A stretch of DNA of 64,000 nucleotides from positions 158,562,484 through 158,626,483 of the forward strand of contig NC_035446.2 of the NCBI RefSeq assembly GCF_002127325.2, given 5' to 3'. The translations under genes and the position numbers were made by a program. Positions 35,001 through 46,338 of this stretch are shown here, in pieces. How positions within the stretch are numbered: position 1 is the stretch's first letter; each line of letters opens with the position of its first letter. The stretch is from Helianthus annuus (taxonomy: Eukaryota > Streptophyta > Magnoliopsida > Asterales > Asteraceae). A model generated the notes under the pieces. That model did not search any database. It was given only the letters and a program-made list of their open reading frames with translations, and was not told the origin of the DNA.

Positions 35001-35201
35001 AACTGTGCTTTGTGCATCAGGTTTGTCACTAAGAGTCTGTATGAAATAAATAGAGTGACTGTATGTAAAGAATGCACATGTATGTATATAACATAAATCA
35101 GTAAGCAGTTTAAAGCGTCAGATGTAATCAAGCACAGTCATTAAGCACATAATTAGGGTAAATTAATTTGTACGGTACCTGTAATTATGCGGGTTGTCAC
35201 A
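32018..35201 (-). repeat. 3' LTR of element C (3184 bp)
   Basis: Plus-orientation ends TGTCACACCCTGG and GGGTTGTCACA. It contains a G-quadruplex-prone run (34248-34282), a run of ten G (34447-34456) and a donor-like GTAAGT on the minus strand at 34057. I could not assign a convincing TATA box. The small open frames within it are not genes. Confidence 0.9.
34248..34282 (+). other. G-quadruplex-prone tract in LTR C
   Basis: Four runs of four to six G (GGGGGAGGGGGG, 12 bases, then GGGGAGGGGGG) on the strand opposite to transcription. The right LTR keeps it at 63776-63809 with one shorter run. Such tracts are a known feature of plant LTRs. Confidence 0.6.
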
Positions 35202-35238
35202 TTCTCCCCCTGTTAAGAAAATTTCGTCCCGAAATTTT
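35202..35238 (-). other. Polypurine tract and preceding hairpin of element C
   Basis: Element orientation: an AAATTTCG / CGAAATTT stem (35218-35238) overlapping the pol stop codon, then CTTAACAGGGGGAGAA, whose purine run touches the LTR at 35201. The stem has a T-A pair where A and B have C-G. Confidence 0.75.
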
Positions 35239-36926
35239 AAGTTCTACTTCTAGTTGCAGGGGTCTTGGGGAACAAATGTGGGTACTTGGCCTTCATACGA
35301 TCCTCACGTTCCCACGTGAATTCAGGGCCGTGTCGTGCATTCCATCGAACTTTGACGAGTTTGACACTACTCCGGCGTGTCTTGTTAACCTTCCAATCCG
35401 TAACCTCAATCAGTTCCTCAACAAAGTGGAGTGTGTCGTCGATATGAACCTCGTCAGCAGGAATGATAACCGTCTCCTGAGTTGGACTCTTTTTCAGGTT
35501 CGATACATGGAATGTATCATGAACGCCATTAAGCTCGGCAGGTAAGTCCAATTTGTATGCTACAAGCCCAATCCTTTGCAGGATTCTGAAAGGACCAATG
35601 TAACGCGGATTCAACTTCCCACGCTTTCCAAAGCGTGCCACACCCTTCCAGGGTGAAACCTTTAACAAAACCATATCCCCAACTTGAAACTCTAAAGGTT
35701 TCCTCCTTTGGTTTGCATAGCTTTTCTGTCTGTCGCGAGCCGCCTCGATGCGTTTTCGAATCTGCGCAATCTTGTCTGTCGTCTCTTGGACGATTTCGGG
35801 GCCAACAAGCTGCCTATCACCCGCATCAGCCCAGCATAGGGGTGATCGACACTTGCGTCCGTAAAGAGCTTCAAATGGTGCTGCTCCAATGCTTGTGTGG
35901 TAGCTGTTGTTGTACGAAAACTCGACCAACGACAAGTGATTGTCCCAGCTACCACCCAGGTCCATTACACATGCTCTCAGCATATCTTCCAATGTTTGAA
36001 TTGTTCGTTCACTCTGGCCATCCGTTTGTGGGTGAAATGCTGTACTTAGGTTTAACTGAGAACCAAATGCTTCTTGGAAGGATTGCCAAATTCTCGATAC
36101 GAAGCGTCCATCTCTATCAGAGATAATCGAGAGAGGCACTCCATGACGTGCAACAATCTCCCTCATGTATATTTCAGCGAGTTTACTTGTGTTGTCCTTC
36201 TCCTTGATCGGCAGGAAGTGCGTAGACTTTGTCAGACGGTCTACTATTACCCAGATTGTATCATGACCCTTGGGCGTCTTTGGCAATTTCGTGATGAAGT
36301 CCATGGAAATCTGTTCCCATTTCCATTTGGGTATTTCAGGTTGTTGTAGAAGACCTGAGGGTTTTTGGTATTCAACCTTTACCTTGGCGCAGGTTAAACA
36401 TTTGCTAACATATACGGCGACATCGCCTTTCATCCTGGGCCACCAATAGAAATCCTTAAGATCTTGGTACATTTTATCCGCTCCTGGATGAATCGAGTAC
36501 CGTGACTTGTGAGCCTCATCAAATATAACCTTTCTCAATCCTCCAAACAGAGGAACCCAAATTCGTCTCATGAAACACAAGGTTCCCTCCTCGTTTGGTA
36601 CCAACTGCTTCTCCATCCCTCGGAGGTACTCATTCTCGATATTGCCTTCTTTCAAGGCTTCTCTCTGCGCGGTACGAATGCGCAAAGAGAGGTCCGTCTA
36701 AACAATCATTTCTAAATCCCTAACCCTTATGGGCTTAATTCTTTCCTTTCGGCTGAGGGCGTCAGCGACTACATTCGCCTTCCCTGGATGATACTTGATT
36801 TCGCAGTCGTAGTCGATCAACAACTCAACCCAGCGTCTCTGTCTCATATTGAGCTCCTTTTGATCAAAAATGTGCTGTAAACTCTTGTGATCAGTGAAGA
36901 TTGTACATCTAGTTCCATACAGATAG
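35237..36926 (-). pseudogene. Element C pol, 3' part: RNase H end, integrase, chromodomain-like tail
   Basis: From the junction with B (36926) the frame gives the C-terminal half of RNase H ([20 protein letters not shown] and the [10 protein letters not shown] motif) up to a TAG at 36698-36700. After the stop the same frame stays open to 35237. It holds the HHCC finger ([11 protein letters not shown]...CLTCAKVK), an integrase core with [15 protein letters not shown] and [16 protein letters not shown], and a tail with [19 protein letters not shown], chromodomain-like. The only coding lesion here is the stop, but the upstream pol is separated by the 13.3-kb insertion B. It is closely related to, but distinct from, the A/B proteins. 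Confidence 0.9.
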
Positions 36927-39900
36927 TGTAACACCTCGAAAATTCATGTCCAATAATGTACTGACACGTGTCATAAACTTTGAACGTGTGAAAGATTACG
37001 TATGAAGGACTAAAGTTGACAAACAAGGAAAATATGTGAACGTAAGGGTTCAAGATGTCAACATCAGATAAATATATCTTTCAATAACCCTACATGATGT
37101 TTATACCCTTAAACGAATAAATCATGGATCATACGAAGCCAATTGTGAAAGAAAGTGAGGAATTACAAACTACAGGGGCTAAATGTGTCAACATGTTTAA
37201 AGTATACCTCTGAGTGATCTTTTAGCAGACCCAAAGCTTTGTAATGGTTAATTATACTCACAAGAATGTGTGATAAAAATTTCACAAGGTTTCGATAAAG
37301 TATGAGAAAGTTATGACAATATTCGTATGCGAGGGGTTAAAAGCGTCAAACCGCAAAAGTATGTCAGTTCGTAAGGAATCGAACCTTCCGGAGTATGACC
37401 ATGAGTTTAGTACACTCTAATTAACCTTTAGATAGCTTAGTTATAGGCTTAGAGGTGTTTGGTGCGCAAAAAAATACACTTTTATGTTATGCAGGGACTA
37501 AAAGTGTCAAAAAGTGCACAAGTTTGCACTTTCGCGCATATCTCGCATTCTGTATATCCACGGACACCCAAAAATTTATGTAAGCACTAAAATATTTTAT
37601 TTTAGTGTTTGGCTTGATAAAATTCCATTCTTCGCGTAATTTGGATCGTTTTTAGCGTCCGTCCGTGTTTCGTCGTAATTAGCCGAACAACGGGACCGTA
37701 CGACCAAACGAACCAACATCTGGCATATTTTTGGGCATGTTTCATGTTCCCTATGCTTAGGCATCATTGTAGAGCCTTAAAAATGGTTTAACGGCCTTTG
37801 GAAGTGTCGGAAATGGCATTTGGGAGTGCAGGGGCCAAATCTGTCAATTAATGAAAGATTGCATGTGCTGTGCAGGTCCCTTACGGACCGTATACAGGAC
37901 CATACGGTCCGTATAGCATGCCCAGCTCCAGAATTTTGAAAACCAGCCTTGGTTTTGCTCTTATCTCTCAATCCATGAATCTAGGGGCTGCCCATTGTTT
38001 TGTAAACCATGGGTATGAGGTGTAGGGCTGAGATTGAAGCACGATTATCGATGAACGATCCTAACGGCTCTCGAAAACCTATAAATACCCTCCTTGTTCA
38101 TGGCATTTCCTTGCTCATTCACTTCCAATCTTGCTCTAACACTCAAATCTGAGGAGCCTGGTTAAGGGAACCTCCTTTTGAGTGATCTTCAAGTCCTTTG
38201 GACTTTTGTAAGTATTTCCTTCATGCTTAGTTTAATCGTTTAGCGTTTAAACCGAAAAGTCAAGCGTTATCGATAAACACTTTGACTTTTAATCGGTTGA
38301 GCCATGGTTCGCGTCGAACATGGCAACGTGATCGTAATTAGGTAGGTAATTAACCCTCTAAAGGGCACCTCCTAATTACCACGTTTACTTAGTTTAATTG
38401 TCGGGTCAAATTAAAGTCAATCGGGTTGTTTTAAATAAAATTCATAGCTAATGATATAAAATATTTAAAATCAGTTTTGTCACTTTGATAACTTGGTAAT
38501 TATTAGTTGATCATGTCTAAGCATGATTCAACCCGACAATTCTAAGTATAGGCTCGGTTCGCGACCGAAAGTCGCAAAGTTTGACCTTTGCTTTGACTTT
38601 CAGTTCTGACCCGAATTAGCTTGAGTTTATTTATGCCTTAGGGTCCTTTGTGACCATGTTATATGATAGTATAACCTCCCAAAGTTATACTACTTGGTTC
38701 TTAGAATTAAAGATCATTACGTGTTTCCATAATGCCGAAATGTTGACCATAATGCCCTTTGATATTAAAACAAGATTCTTAAAGATGTGAAAGGACAAAA
38801 ACCTTTATTACTGATCTATAAGCATGTCCATAAAATTTCACATCAGTTTGAGGTCTAGATTAGGAGATATGCTCATTAGCGTAATTAAGAAGCTTTTCGG
38901 TAAATTAACCGTATGACTAGCATATAGCCTATCTAAACCCAATTGTTGATACCAAACTTTTTACCCACTGATGTAATATAATATTTTAGGATTTTTGAAG
39001 ATTTTTATTTATTTTTAGGCTGATCATAACCTAGAGTTCTAAGCTTAATTCGGTAATTGTCGGTTTTACCCCTTTAAGCCATAAAAAGAGTTTTACCAAA
39101 CCTTTTGATACCAAATCTTTTTCTACTAATATAATATGATAAATAGAATATGTTAAGCCTTCTGGAATAGTAAAAATATCAGTTTTCCTTTAAGAACCCG
39201 GAAATAGCTTAAAATCGCCTTTTAAGCGTTTTTTTTACGCATAGTATATATTAAAACCATTTTAGGTGTATAAGGCTTGATACCTACTGATGTTTTAAGT
39301 AAAATTTCATACTTTAGCAGTAAGCAAAAGTCTAAAACTCAGAATTCTAGTTTTGACCTTTTTAAGCCTATGTGAAATTACCAAAATGCCCTTAAGATGC
39401 ATAGTTTGGTTATAAGTGATAAATTTCACCTATAGACTATACCCAAATGATATAACTTAGTAAATTAAGTATTTGTACTGATTTAATCAGACCTATAACT
39501 CAGATTGCTATTTGACCTCTTTTATAACCTTTTAAATGACCAAAATACCCTTCGAGGCTTAAGTTGGTTTTTAAATTCATATTGGGCATAATGGAAGATA
39601 TCCTACTGATATCACAACATGTCAAAGGCATATTAACTTATGGAACATGTTCATGACTCTTATGGTTACCCGTTACGCATGTTTCGCGTTTGGATCGGCT
39701 TGTGTGACTAGTTTGCATATATTAGCCGAAACGGGTCAAACCAAATCGTTTTCGTCTCAAAATCCAGAATATGATTAAGTTACCCATATTAAACAAGTAT
39801 CCAAGCTTGTTGGGTCAAAACCACATTCTAAACCGGTCTTCGCTTCATCATGCGTTTGAACCGTGTATTCCTTTTGAAAACTAACCGGTCTAAGTCTAAG

Positions 39901-40821
39901 CTTAATTAAAGACCCGTTAGGATTCTAATAGGTTATTAAAAACCTTCGTTCCAGATTAGGAGCCCAGTAAAAGATACGTGCACTTGCTGTATTTGATTTA
40001 TACATTGCTCAGGTAAATACTCTTAACTTATTTTCCCTATACGGGCTTGGGATACGGTACTATAAAAGTACCGCTTGGTTGGGTGTATGTAGTCATTTAA
40101 ATCGGATTGTGATTTATGTATTTACATAACCTGTTTGATATGTATTATTTGGTGTATGGCCCTTGGGGTTAAATGACCATGTCCCGGATATCCTTGGCAT
40201 CATTCATGAAATGGCCACGACCTAAGCACGGGGTGTAGGCGTACACCTGACAGCTGCCTTATGTAAAAACCGGTATCCCATTATAAGGAATCGACCTTGT
40301 GGGCACTATACCTGTGGTGTGTCAGTTAACTTAAGTCCGGCCCTACAAACCGGCCCTGATGGACGACAAATGAGTAAAACTGTATACAAGATTATTTTGA
40401 ATAATTGTCCCAAGTTAAAAATATATTTTTGCCTAAGTGCACTCAAATCAATTTTCTAAATGTTTTCAAAATGAGTCAGTTAAGTTGTATTTACCAGTGC
40501 AAACTGACGTATTTTCCAAAAAGGCTAAGTGCAGGTTCTAGATGAAATAGGCTGGCTACTCCAGGCATCATTACTCAAGTCTCGCAAGCTTTAGATGTCA
40601 AAGTCTGTTGAACAGTTTTCCTTTTTATTTGATCCGCCTGTGGATCTATTTCGACTGTTTGTGATACTTAACTATTACAATTTATTCAGTTGAAATAAAT
40701 CTATATCTTTTGCTTTCGCTGTGCATTCATATGTTGTGTTGTTTGACTATGATGATATCGATTACGTCACGATACTCCCCACCGGGCCCACCGGTGACAT
40801 GTGGAAAATAGGGGTGTGACA
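36927..40821 (+). repeat. 5' LTR of element B
   Basis: TGTAACACCTCG to AGGGGTGTGACA, next to the primer site at 40825. Landmarks: paired palindromes TACGGACCGTAT / ATACGGTCCGTA (37882-37913), TATA box 38080-38087, donor-like TTTTGTAAGTATTTCC (GT at 38208). About 2.7 kb of LTR lies downstream of the TATA box. Confidence 0.95.
38080..38087 (+). promoter_or_regulatory. TATA box of the B 5' LTR
   Basis: TATAAATA in an AACCTATAAATACCC context. It is about 1150 bp into the LTR, 167 bp after the palindromes and 121 bp before the GTAAGTATTT donor-like site. The copy in the 3' LTR is at 47492-47499. Confidence 0.65.
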
Positions 40822-40824
40822 GGT

Positions 40825-40838
40825 TGGTATCAGAGCCA
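40825..40838 (+). other. Primer-binding site of element B
   Basis: TGGTATCAGAGCCA, the complement of the initiator methionine tRNA 3' end, 3 bp after the LTR end. It sets the plus orientation. Confidence 0.9.
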
Positions 40839-41724
40839 ACACTGAGTGAATTAAACACTAGCCTTTTGTGTTTAATCTCAGTTACACAATTGCACTTTCT
40901 TGAGTCTAGACAAAGAACATAGGATAAATCCTAATTCGTTTCTGTTTCTCCTTTATTCGTTTCCTTCGTTATTTTATGATTAGCTCTTGCATGGGCAAGT
41001 CATTTTTAGAAGACCCAATTAGGGCAACCATTTCTATAATAATATAATTCCTTTCTATAAAGATCTACCATTGTGATAAAATGGCAAAATCTAAAAAGGA
41101 CAAGACCTAGCTCAAGTGTCATTCTAAGACAGGGCCAAGATGGTAGTTCCTCAATTAGATTCAGATCCTTTTTAACATCTCAAATTAGGATTGCTCTGCG
41201 CTTAATATTAAAAGAATCTTAAAGGTAAAACCTAGCCTAATTGTCATTGCAGACATGGCCAAAATGGTAAAACCTATTCAAAGGATTCAACCCTTATTAA
41301 CATTTGATATGTTATATGCTTGACAAAGTGTGATCCGATAAAATCACATAAGTCATTATTAAAAAGGGGTTATTCTAAATTCCCTTATTTATATAATCAT
41401 CCCTTAAGGATGAAGTGCCCACGGGCTATAATTAACGTCCTCTGGGACTAAGGACAGTGGTAGCCTGCAACTCCCTGTCAAGGAAAGGTAATGAACTTTG
41501 ATTCGAACCTTAATACCTCGATTCTGTAAAATCCTGGTTATTAAATAAATCTGTCTATGTGACTAGGCCTTTTGTGCTATTATATATGATTTAGGGTTAT
41601 CCTGTATAATTAACTAAAATGTGTATTAAAAACCATGGTTAACAAATCGTTTAAAACAATAGAACCGTATAAGCTTCCATATAAACCTCATCCTCATTTG
41701 ATTTTATATAGCAATTAAAGCTAC
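40839..41724 (+). other. Leader of element B, without ORF1
   Basis: About 890 bp of non-coding sequence. The first ~80 bp (through GAGTCTAGACAAAGAAC) and the part from about 41080 onward can be matched to the leader of A, but the ORF1 region of A has no counterpart. A diverged direct duplication with a ~125-bp period is visible (CCTAGC...GTCATT...GGCCAA at about 41105 and 41230). An acceptor-like TTTTATATAG ends 14 bases before the gag start. Confidence 0.65.
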
Positions 41725-44700
41725 ATGGTAAGGTCGGAGGAAGTGAACAGTCATTCTCTGGAAGATGACGATAATGATAGGATTAATATAACCAAAGGAG
41801 AGCTCCGTACGCTGATTGATACAGCTGTGTCTAAAGCTGTGAAGGAGCAATTCAAGGAGGTTAGTGAGACGTATAGTAGAACTTCTTCAGTACCCCACTC
41901 TAAGTCTGTTCCTAAGAATCATTCTGAAGCTCATAGCAAGCCACCCTCGAAGAAGGATGGACCTAAGAAAGAGAATGTCGAACATTCCTCAAACCAACAT
42001 AGTGTTCCATCCAAGAGAATAGTGTTCGATGATGAGCCTCGTACCAAGTCTTGTACTTATAAGTACTTTGTTTCCTGCAAACCCCGGGATTTCACGGGGG
42101 AAAAAGAAGCAATTGATTGTATGACTTGGTTAGATGAAATGGATACCATTGTTGATATCAGCGGTTGTGCTGAAAGGGATGTAGTGAAGTATGTATCCCA
42201 ATCATTCAAGGGAGAGGCACTGGCATGGTGGAAGTCTCTCATTCAAGCTGTTGGGAAGATCCCACTCTATAATATGTCATGGGAGCAGTTTGTTGTTCTC
42301 ATTAAGGAGAACTATTGTCCACAGCATGAGGTGGAAAGGATTGAATCGGATTTCTTATCCTTGGTGATGAAGAATTTAGATTGTCAAGCTTACCTCACCA
42401 GTTTCAATACCATGTCTAGATTGGTTCCCTACCTTGTGACACCAGAACCTAAGAGGATTGCTCGCTTCATTGGGGGTTTCGCCCCAGAAATCAAAGCCAG
42501 TGTTAAGGCTTCTAGACCTACTACTTTTAGATCAGTTGCTGATCTATCTCTATCCCTCACCTTGGATGCGGTCAGGTTAAGATCGCTCAAGAACTCTGAA
42601 GAGAGTAAGAGGAAGCGTGAGGAGGATAACTCACGAGGGTCGGAGAAGAAGCACAAGGGAAACACTGAGTCCAAAAAGTTTGGGTCTGGAAAAGGTAGTC
42701 AGCGAGCAGAGGAAAAGCCAAAGTGCTCAACTTGCCAAAAACGCCATTTTGGAAAGTGCAGGCTTGAGACCAAGTCTCAATCAGGACCACCTGCATGTGG
42801 GTTGTGCAAGTCTAGAGAGCACAAGACTATTGATTGCAAGAGGATTAAAGATGCTACCTGCTACGGCTGTAACGAGAAAGGGCACATTAAGACTAACTGC
42901 CCTAAAAACGCCAGGAAGCCTGAGGAGGTCAAGAAGACCAATGCTAGGGTCTTCCAAATGAACGTGCAAGAGGCAATTCAGGACGACAACGTGATTACAT
43001 GTACTTTCCTCATAAATGACGTTTATGCTAGAGTACTGTTTGATTCCGGAGCTGATAAGTCATTCGTAGATGATAAGTTCTGTAAGTTATTGAATTTACC
43101 TGTTAAAACCTTAAGTGTGAAATATGAGGTAGAATTAGCCGATGGTACCTTAGAAACCGCCTCAACCGTTTTAGATGGATGTTTTATATCCATTAGGAAC
43201 CACTCTTTTCCTATGTCCTTGCTTCCTTTGAAGTTAGCCGGATTTGATATAGTATTGGGCATGGATTGGTTATCGGATAACCAAGCCCAGATCATCTGTA
43301 ACAAGAAGCAAGTGGTGGTTAAGACTCCGTCTGGTGAGTCACTTACCATTCGAGGAGATACCCAGCACGGATTGCCTGAGCAAGTGTCTATGCTCAATGC
43401 ATCTAAGTGCAAGAAGAAGGGTTGTGTTATTTATATGGCACAAGTCTCAGTCGACGAGCAGAAGCCCAAGATTGAAGATATTCCAGTCATTTCAGAGTAT
43501 CCTGAGGTTTTCCCAGAAGAACTGCCTGGTTTGCCGCCAGACAAGCAAGTAGAATTCAGAATTGACATCATCCCCGGATCTGCACCTGTTGCGAGAGCAC
43601 CTTATAGGTTGGCACCAACAGAGATGAAGGAATTGAGGACGCAACTTGATGATTTGCTAGCCAAAGGTTTTATTAGACCTAGTTCATCTCCTTGGGGAGC
43701 GCCAATCTTGTTTGTTAAGAAGAAGGATGGATCAATGCGTCTGTGCATTGATTATCGTGAGCTTAATAAGGTTACTATCAAGAATAGGTATCCTTTGCCC
43801 AGGATCGACGATCTGTTCGATCAATTGCAAGAGGCAAGTTATTTCTCTAAGATCGACTTGAGGTCAGGCTATCATCAGTTGAAGGTTAGGCATGAAGATG
43901 TACACAAGACTGCATTTAGGACTCGTTATGGTCATTATGAGTTCTTAGTGATGCCTTTTGGGCTCACTAATGCACCTGCCGCATTCATGGATCTCATGAA
44001 TCGCGTTTGCAAGCCATATTTGGATAAATTTGTCATTGTCTTCATCGATGACATTCTCATCTACTCGAAGAGTCAAGCTGACCATGAGAAGCACCTCCGT
44101 TGTATTCTGAAGCTGCTTCAGCAGGAGAAACTTTATGCCAAGTTCTCGAAGTGTGAGTTTTGGCTTCGTGAAGTCCAATTCCTTGGACATGTGGTAAGCG
44201 AGCGTGGTATCCAAGTAGATCCCGCTAAGATTGAGGCCATCATGAACTGGCAAGAGCCGAAGACGCCTTCGGAGATTCGCAGCTTTCTAGGACTGGCAGG
44301 ATATTATAGACGGTTTATCGAAAACTTCTCAAGAATTGCAGCACCCCTAATTCTTCTCACCCACAAGAATAGCAAGTTTGGTTGGGGGCCTAAGCAGCAA
44401 GAGTCATTCGACATTCTGAAGCAGAAGTTAAGCAACGCTCCTGTGCTGACGTTGCCTGAAGGTATAGATGAGTTTGTAGTATATTGTGATGCATCACACA
44501 CCGGGATGGGATGTGTGCTTATGCAGAAAGGCAAGGTTATTGCCTATGCTTCACGCCAGTTAAAAGTGCACGAGAAGAATTACACCACCCATGATTTGGA
44601 ATTGGGTGCCATTGTATTTGCACTAAAACTATGGAGGCATTACTTGTATGGAACCAAGTGTGTGATCTATTCAGATCACAAAAGCCTTCAGCACCTGTTC

Positions 44701-46302
44701 AACCAGAAGGATTTGAACATGAGGCAGCGACGCTGGATGGAAACTCTGAATGATTATGATTGTGAGATAAGATACCATCCAGGTAAGGCAAATGTGGTTG
44801 CTGATGCCTTAAGCAGAAAGGAAAGAGTGAAGCCTATAAGAATCAATGCCAAGAGCATTGAGATCAAGAATAGCTTGAATGAAAGGTTGTTAGCTGCACA
44901 GAAGGAAGCAATGTTGGAAGCTAACTATCCTGAGGAAAAGCTAGGAGTAACTGAGGAGCAGTTATCCTACGGCAAGGACGGAATCCTAAGATTAAATGGA
45001 CGAATATGGGTTCCTGTTTATGGAGGACTTCGGGATGTTATCCTTCAGGAAGCCCACAGTTCCAAATATTCCGTTCATCCTGGAGCTGATAAGATGTACC
45101 AGGATCTAAAGGCAAATTATTGGTGGATAGGCTTGAAGAAGTCTATAGCCACCTATGTAGCTAAATGCTTGACGTGTGCTCAAGTTAAAGCTGAACATCA
45201 AAAGCCGTCAGGTTTGCTGCAACAGCCTGAAATTCCCACTTGGAAATGGGAAATGGTGACGATGGATTTCATCACCAAGTTGCCAAAGACTAAGAAAGGA
45301 AATGATACTATATGGGTGATAGTAGATAGACTGACTAAGTCAGCACATTTCCTACCTATTAAGGAAACTTACAGTTCTGACATGTTGGCCCAATTGTATG
45401 TTGACAAGATTGTATCTTTGCATGGAGTGCCTGTGGCTATTATCTCGGACAGAGATACCAGATACACGTCACACTTTTGGAAAAGTTTCCAACAGTCTCT
45501 GGGCACGCGCTTAAGCTTCAGTACGGCTTACCATCCTCAGACGGATGGGCAGAGTGAGCGTACAATTCAAACATTGGAAGACATGCTGCGTGCATGTGTG
45601 ATCGATTTAGGGGGTAGCTGGGATAAGCACCTACCCTTGATCGAGTTCTCCTATAACAACAGCTACCATACAAGCATTAAGGCTGCGCCTTTTGAGGCAT
45701 TATATGGTAGGAAATGCAGAACACCCATTTGTTGGGCAGAAGTAGGAGAAGCTCAAATATCAGGACCAGATATAGTCCTGGAAACGACGGACAAGATTGT
45801 CCAGATTCGTGATCGCCTAAAAGCTGCCAGAGATAGGCAGAAGAGCTATGCTGATGAAAGGCGAAAACCCCTCAAGTTCGAGGTTGGTGATAAGGTTCTG
45901 CTTAAAGTATCACCCTGGAAAGGAGTGATGCGATTTGGCAAGAAAGGTAAGTTAAGCCCGAGGTATATAGGACCATTCGAGATCATCGAATGTGTAGGAT
46001 CAGTGGCTTATAAGTTAAACTTACCTGAAGAGTTCAGTGGTATTCATAATGTCTTCCACATCTGCAATCTGAAGAAATGTCTAGCTGATGAGTCGCTAGT
46101 CATACCGCATACAGATGTGCATATAGATGAGAGCTTGAAATTTGTGGAGAAACCTTTGTCGATTGAGGATCGACAGGTTAAGAAGCTTCGGAGGAAGCAT
46201 GTACCTATTGTAAAGGTTAAATGGGATGCCCGCAAAGGTCCCGAGTACACGTGGGAGGTAGAATCCACAATGAAAGAAAAGTACCCTCAGTTGTTTCAGT
46301 AA
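41725..46302 (+). CDS. Gag-Pol polyprotein of element B
   Basis: Uninterrupted 1525-residue frame, the same length as the one in A and alignable throughout; most differences lie in the first ~100 residues and around the zinc knuckles. Gag, three knuckle motifs (the last [14 protein letters not shown] near 380), protease DSGA near 440, reverse transcriptase with [10 protein letters not shown] and FIDD, RNase H from CDASHTGMG, integrase HHCC finger and core ([26 protein letters not shown]), and a chromodomain-like tail ending in [16 protein letters not shown]. All catalytic residues I can check are present, so the enzyme set looks functional. The start is the first Met after the acceptor-like TAG and its position matches A. 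The stop codon overlaps the hairpin at 46301. Confidence 0.95.
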   Translation: MVRSEEVNSHSLEDDDNDRINITKGELRTLIDTAVSKAVKEQFKEVSETYSRTSSVPHSKSVPKNHSEAHSKPPSKKDGPKKENVEHSSNQHSVPSKRIVFDDEPRTKSCTYKYFVSCKPRDFTGEKEAIDCMTWLDEMDTIVDISGCAERDVVKYVSQSFKGEALAWWKSLIQAVGKIPLYNMSWEQFVVLIKENYCPQHEVERIESDFLSLVMKNLDCQAYLTSFNTMSRLVPYLVTPEPKRIARFIGGFAPEIKASVKASRPTTFRSVADLSLSLTLDAVRLRSLKNSEESKRKREEDNSRGSEKKHKGNTESKKFGSGKGSQRAEEKPKCSTCQKRHFGKCRLETKSQSGPPACGLCKSREHKTIDCKRIKDATCYGCNEKGHIKTNCPKNARKPEEVKKTNARVFQMNVQEAIQDDNVITCTFLINDVYARVLFDSGADKSFVDDKFCKLLNLPVKTLSVKYEVELADGTLETASTVLDGCFISIRNHSFPMSLLPLKLAGFDIVLGMDWLSDNQAQIICNKKQVVVKTPSGESLTIRGDTQHGLPEQVSMLNASKCKKKGCVIYMAQVSVDEQKPKIEDIPVISEYPEVFPEELPGLPPDKQVEFRIDIIPGSAPVARAPYRLAPTEMKELRTQLDDLLAKGFIRPSSSPWGAPILFVKKKDGSMRLCIDYRELNKVTIKNRYPLPRIDDLFDQLQEASYFSKIDLRSGYHQLKVRHEDVHKTAFRTRYGHYEFLVMPFGLTNAPAAFMDLMNRVCKPYLDKFVIVFIDDILIYSKSQADHEKHLRCILKLLQQEKLYAKFSKCEFWLREVQFLGHVVSERGIQVDPAKIEAIMNWQEPKTPSEIRSFLGLAGYYRRFIENFSRIAAPLILLTHKNSKFGWGPKQQESFDILKQKLSNAPVLTLPEGIDEFVVYCDASHTGMGCVLMQKGKVIAYASRQLKVHEKNYTTHDLELGAIVFALKLWRHYLYGTKCVIYSDHKSLQHLFNQKDLNMRQRRWMETLNDYDCEIRYHPGKANVVADALSRKERVKPIRINAKSIEIKNSLNERLLAAQKEAMLEANYPEEKLGVTEEQLSYGKDGILRLNGRIWVPVYGGLRDVILQEAHSSKYSVHPGADKMYQDLKANYWWIGLKKSIATYVAKCLTCAQVKAEHQKPSGLLQQPEIPTWKWEMVTMDFITKLPKTKKGNDTIWVIVDRLTKSAHFLPIKETYSSDMLAQLYVDKIVSLHGVPVAIISDRDTRYTSHFWKSFQQSLGTRLSFSTAYHPQTDGQSERTIQTLEDMLRACVIDLGGSWDKHLPLIEFSYNNSYHTSIKAAPFEALYGRKCRTPICWAEVGEAQISGPDIVLETTDKIVQIRDRLKAARDRQKSYADERRKPLKFEVGDKVLLKVSPWKGVMRFGKKGKLSPRYIGPFEIIECVGSVAYKLNLPEEFSGIHNVFHICNLKKCLADESLVIPHTDVHIDESLKFVEKPLSIEDRQVKKLRRKHVPIVKVKWDARKGPEYTWEVESTMKEKYPQLFQ

Positions 46303-46338
46303 ATCTCGAGGGCGAGATTTCTTTTAAGGGGGTGAGGA
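46301..46338 (+). other. Hairpin and polypurine tract of element B
   Basis: AAATCTCG, loop AGGG, CGAGATTT (46301-46320), then TTTTAAGGGGGTGAGGA up to the 3' LTR at 46339. Stem and tract are nearly the same as in A. Confidence 0.85.
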
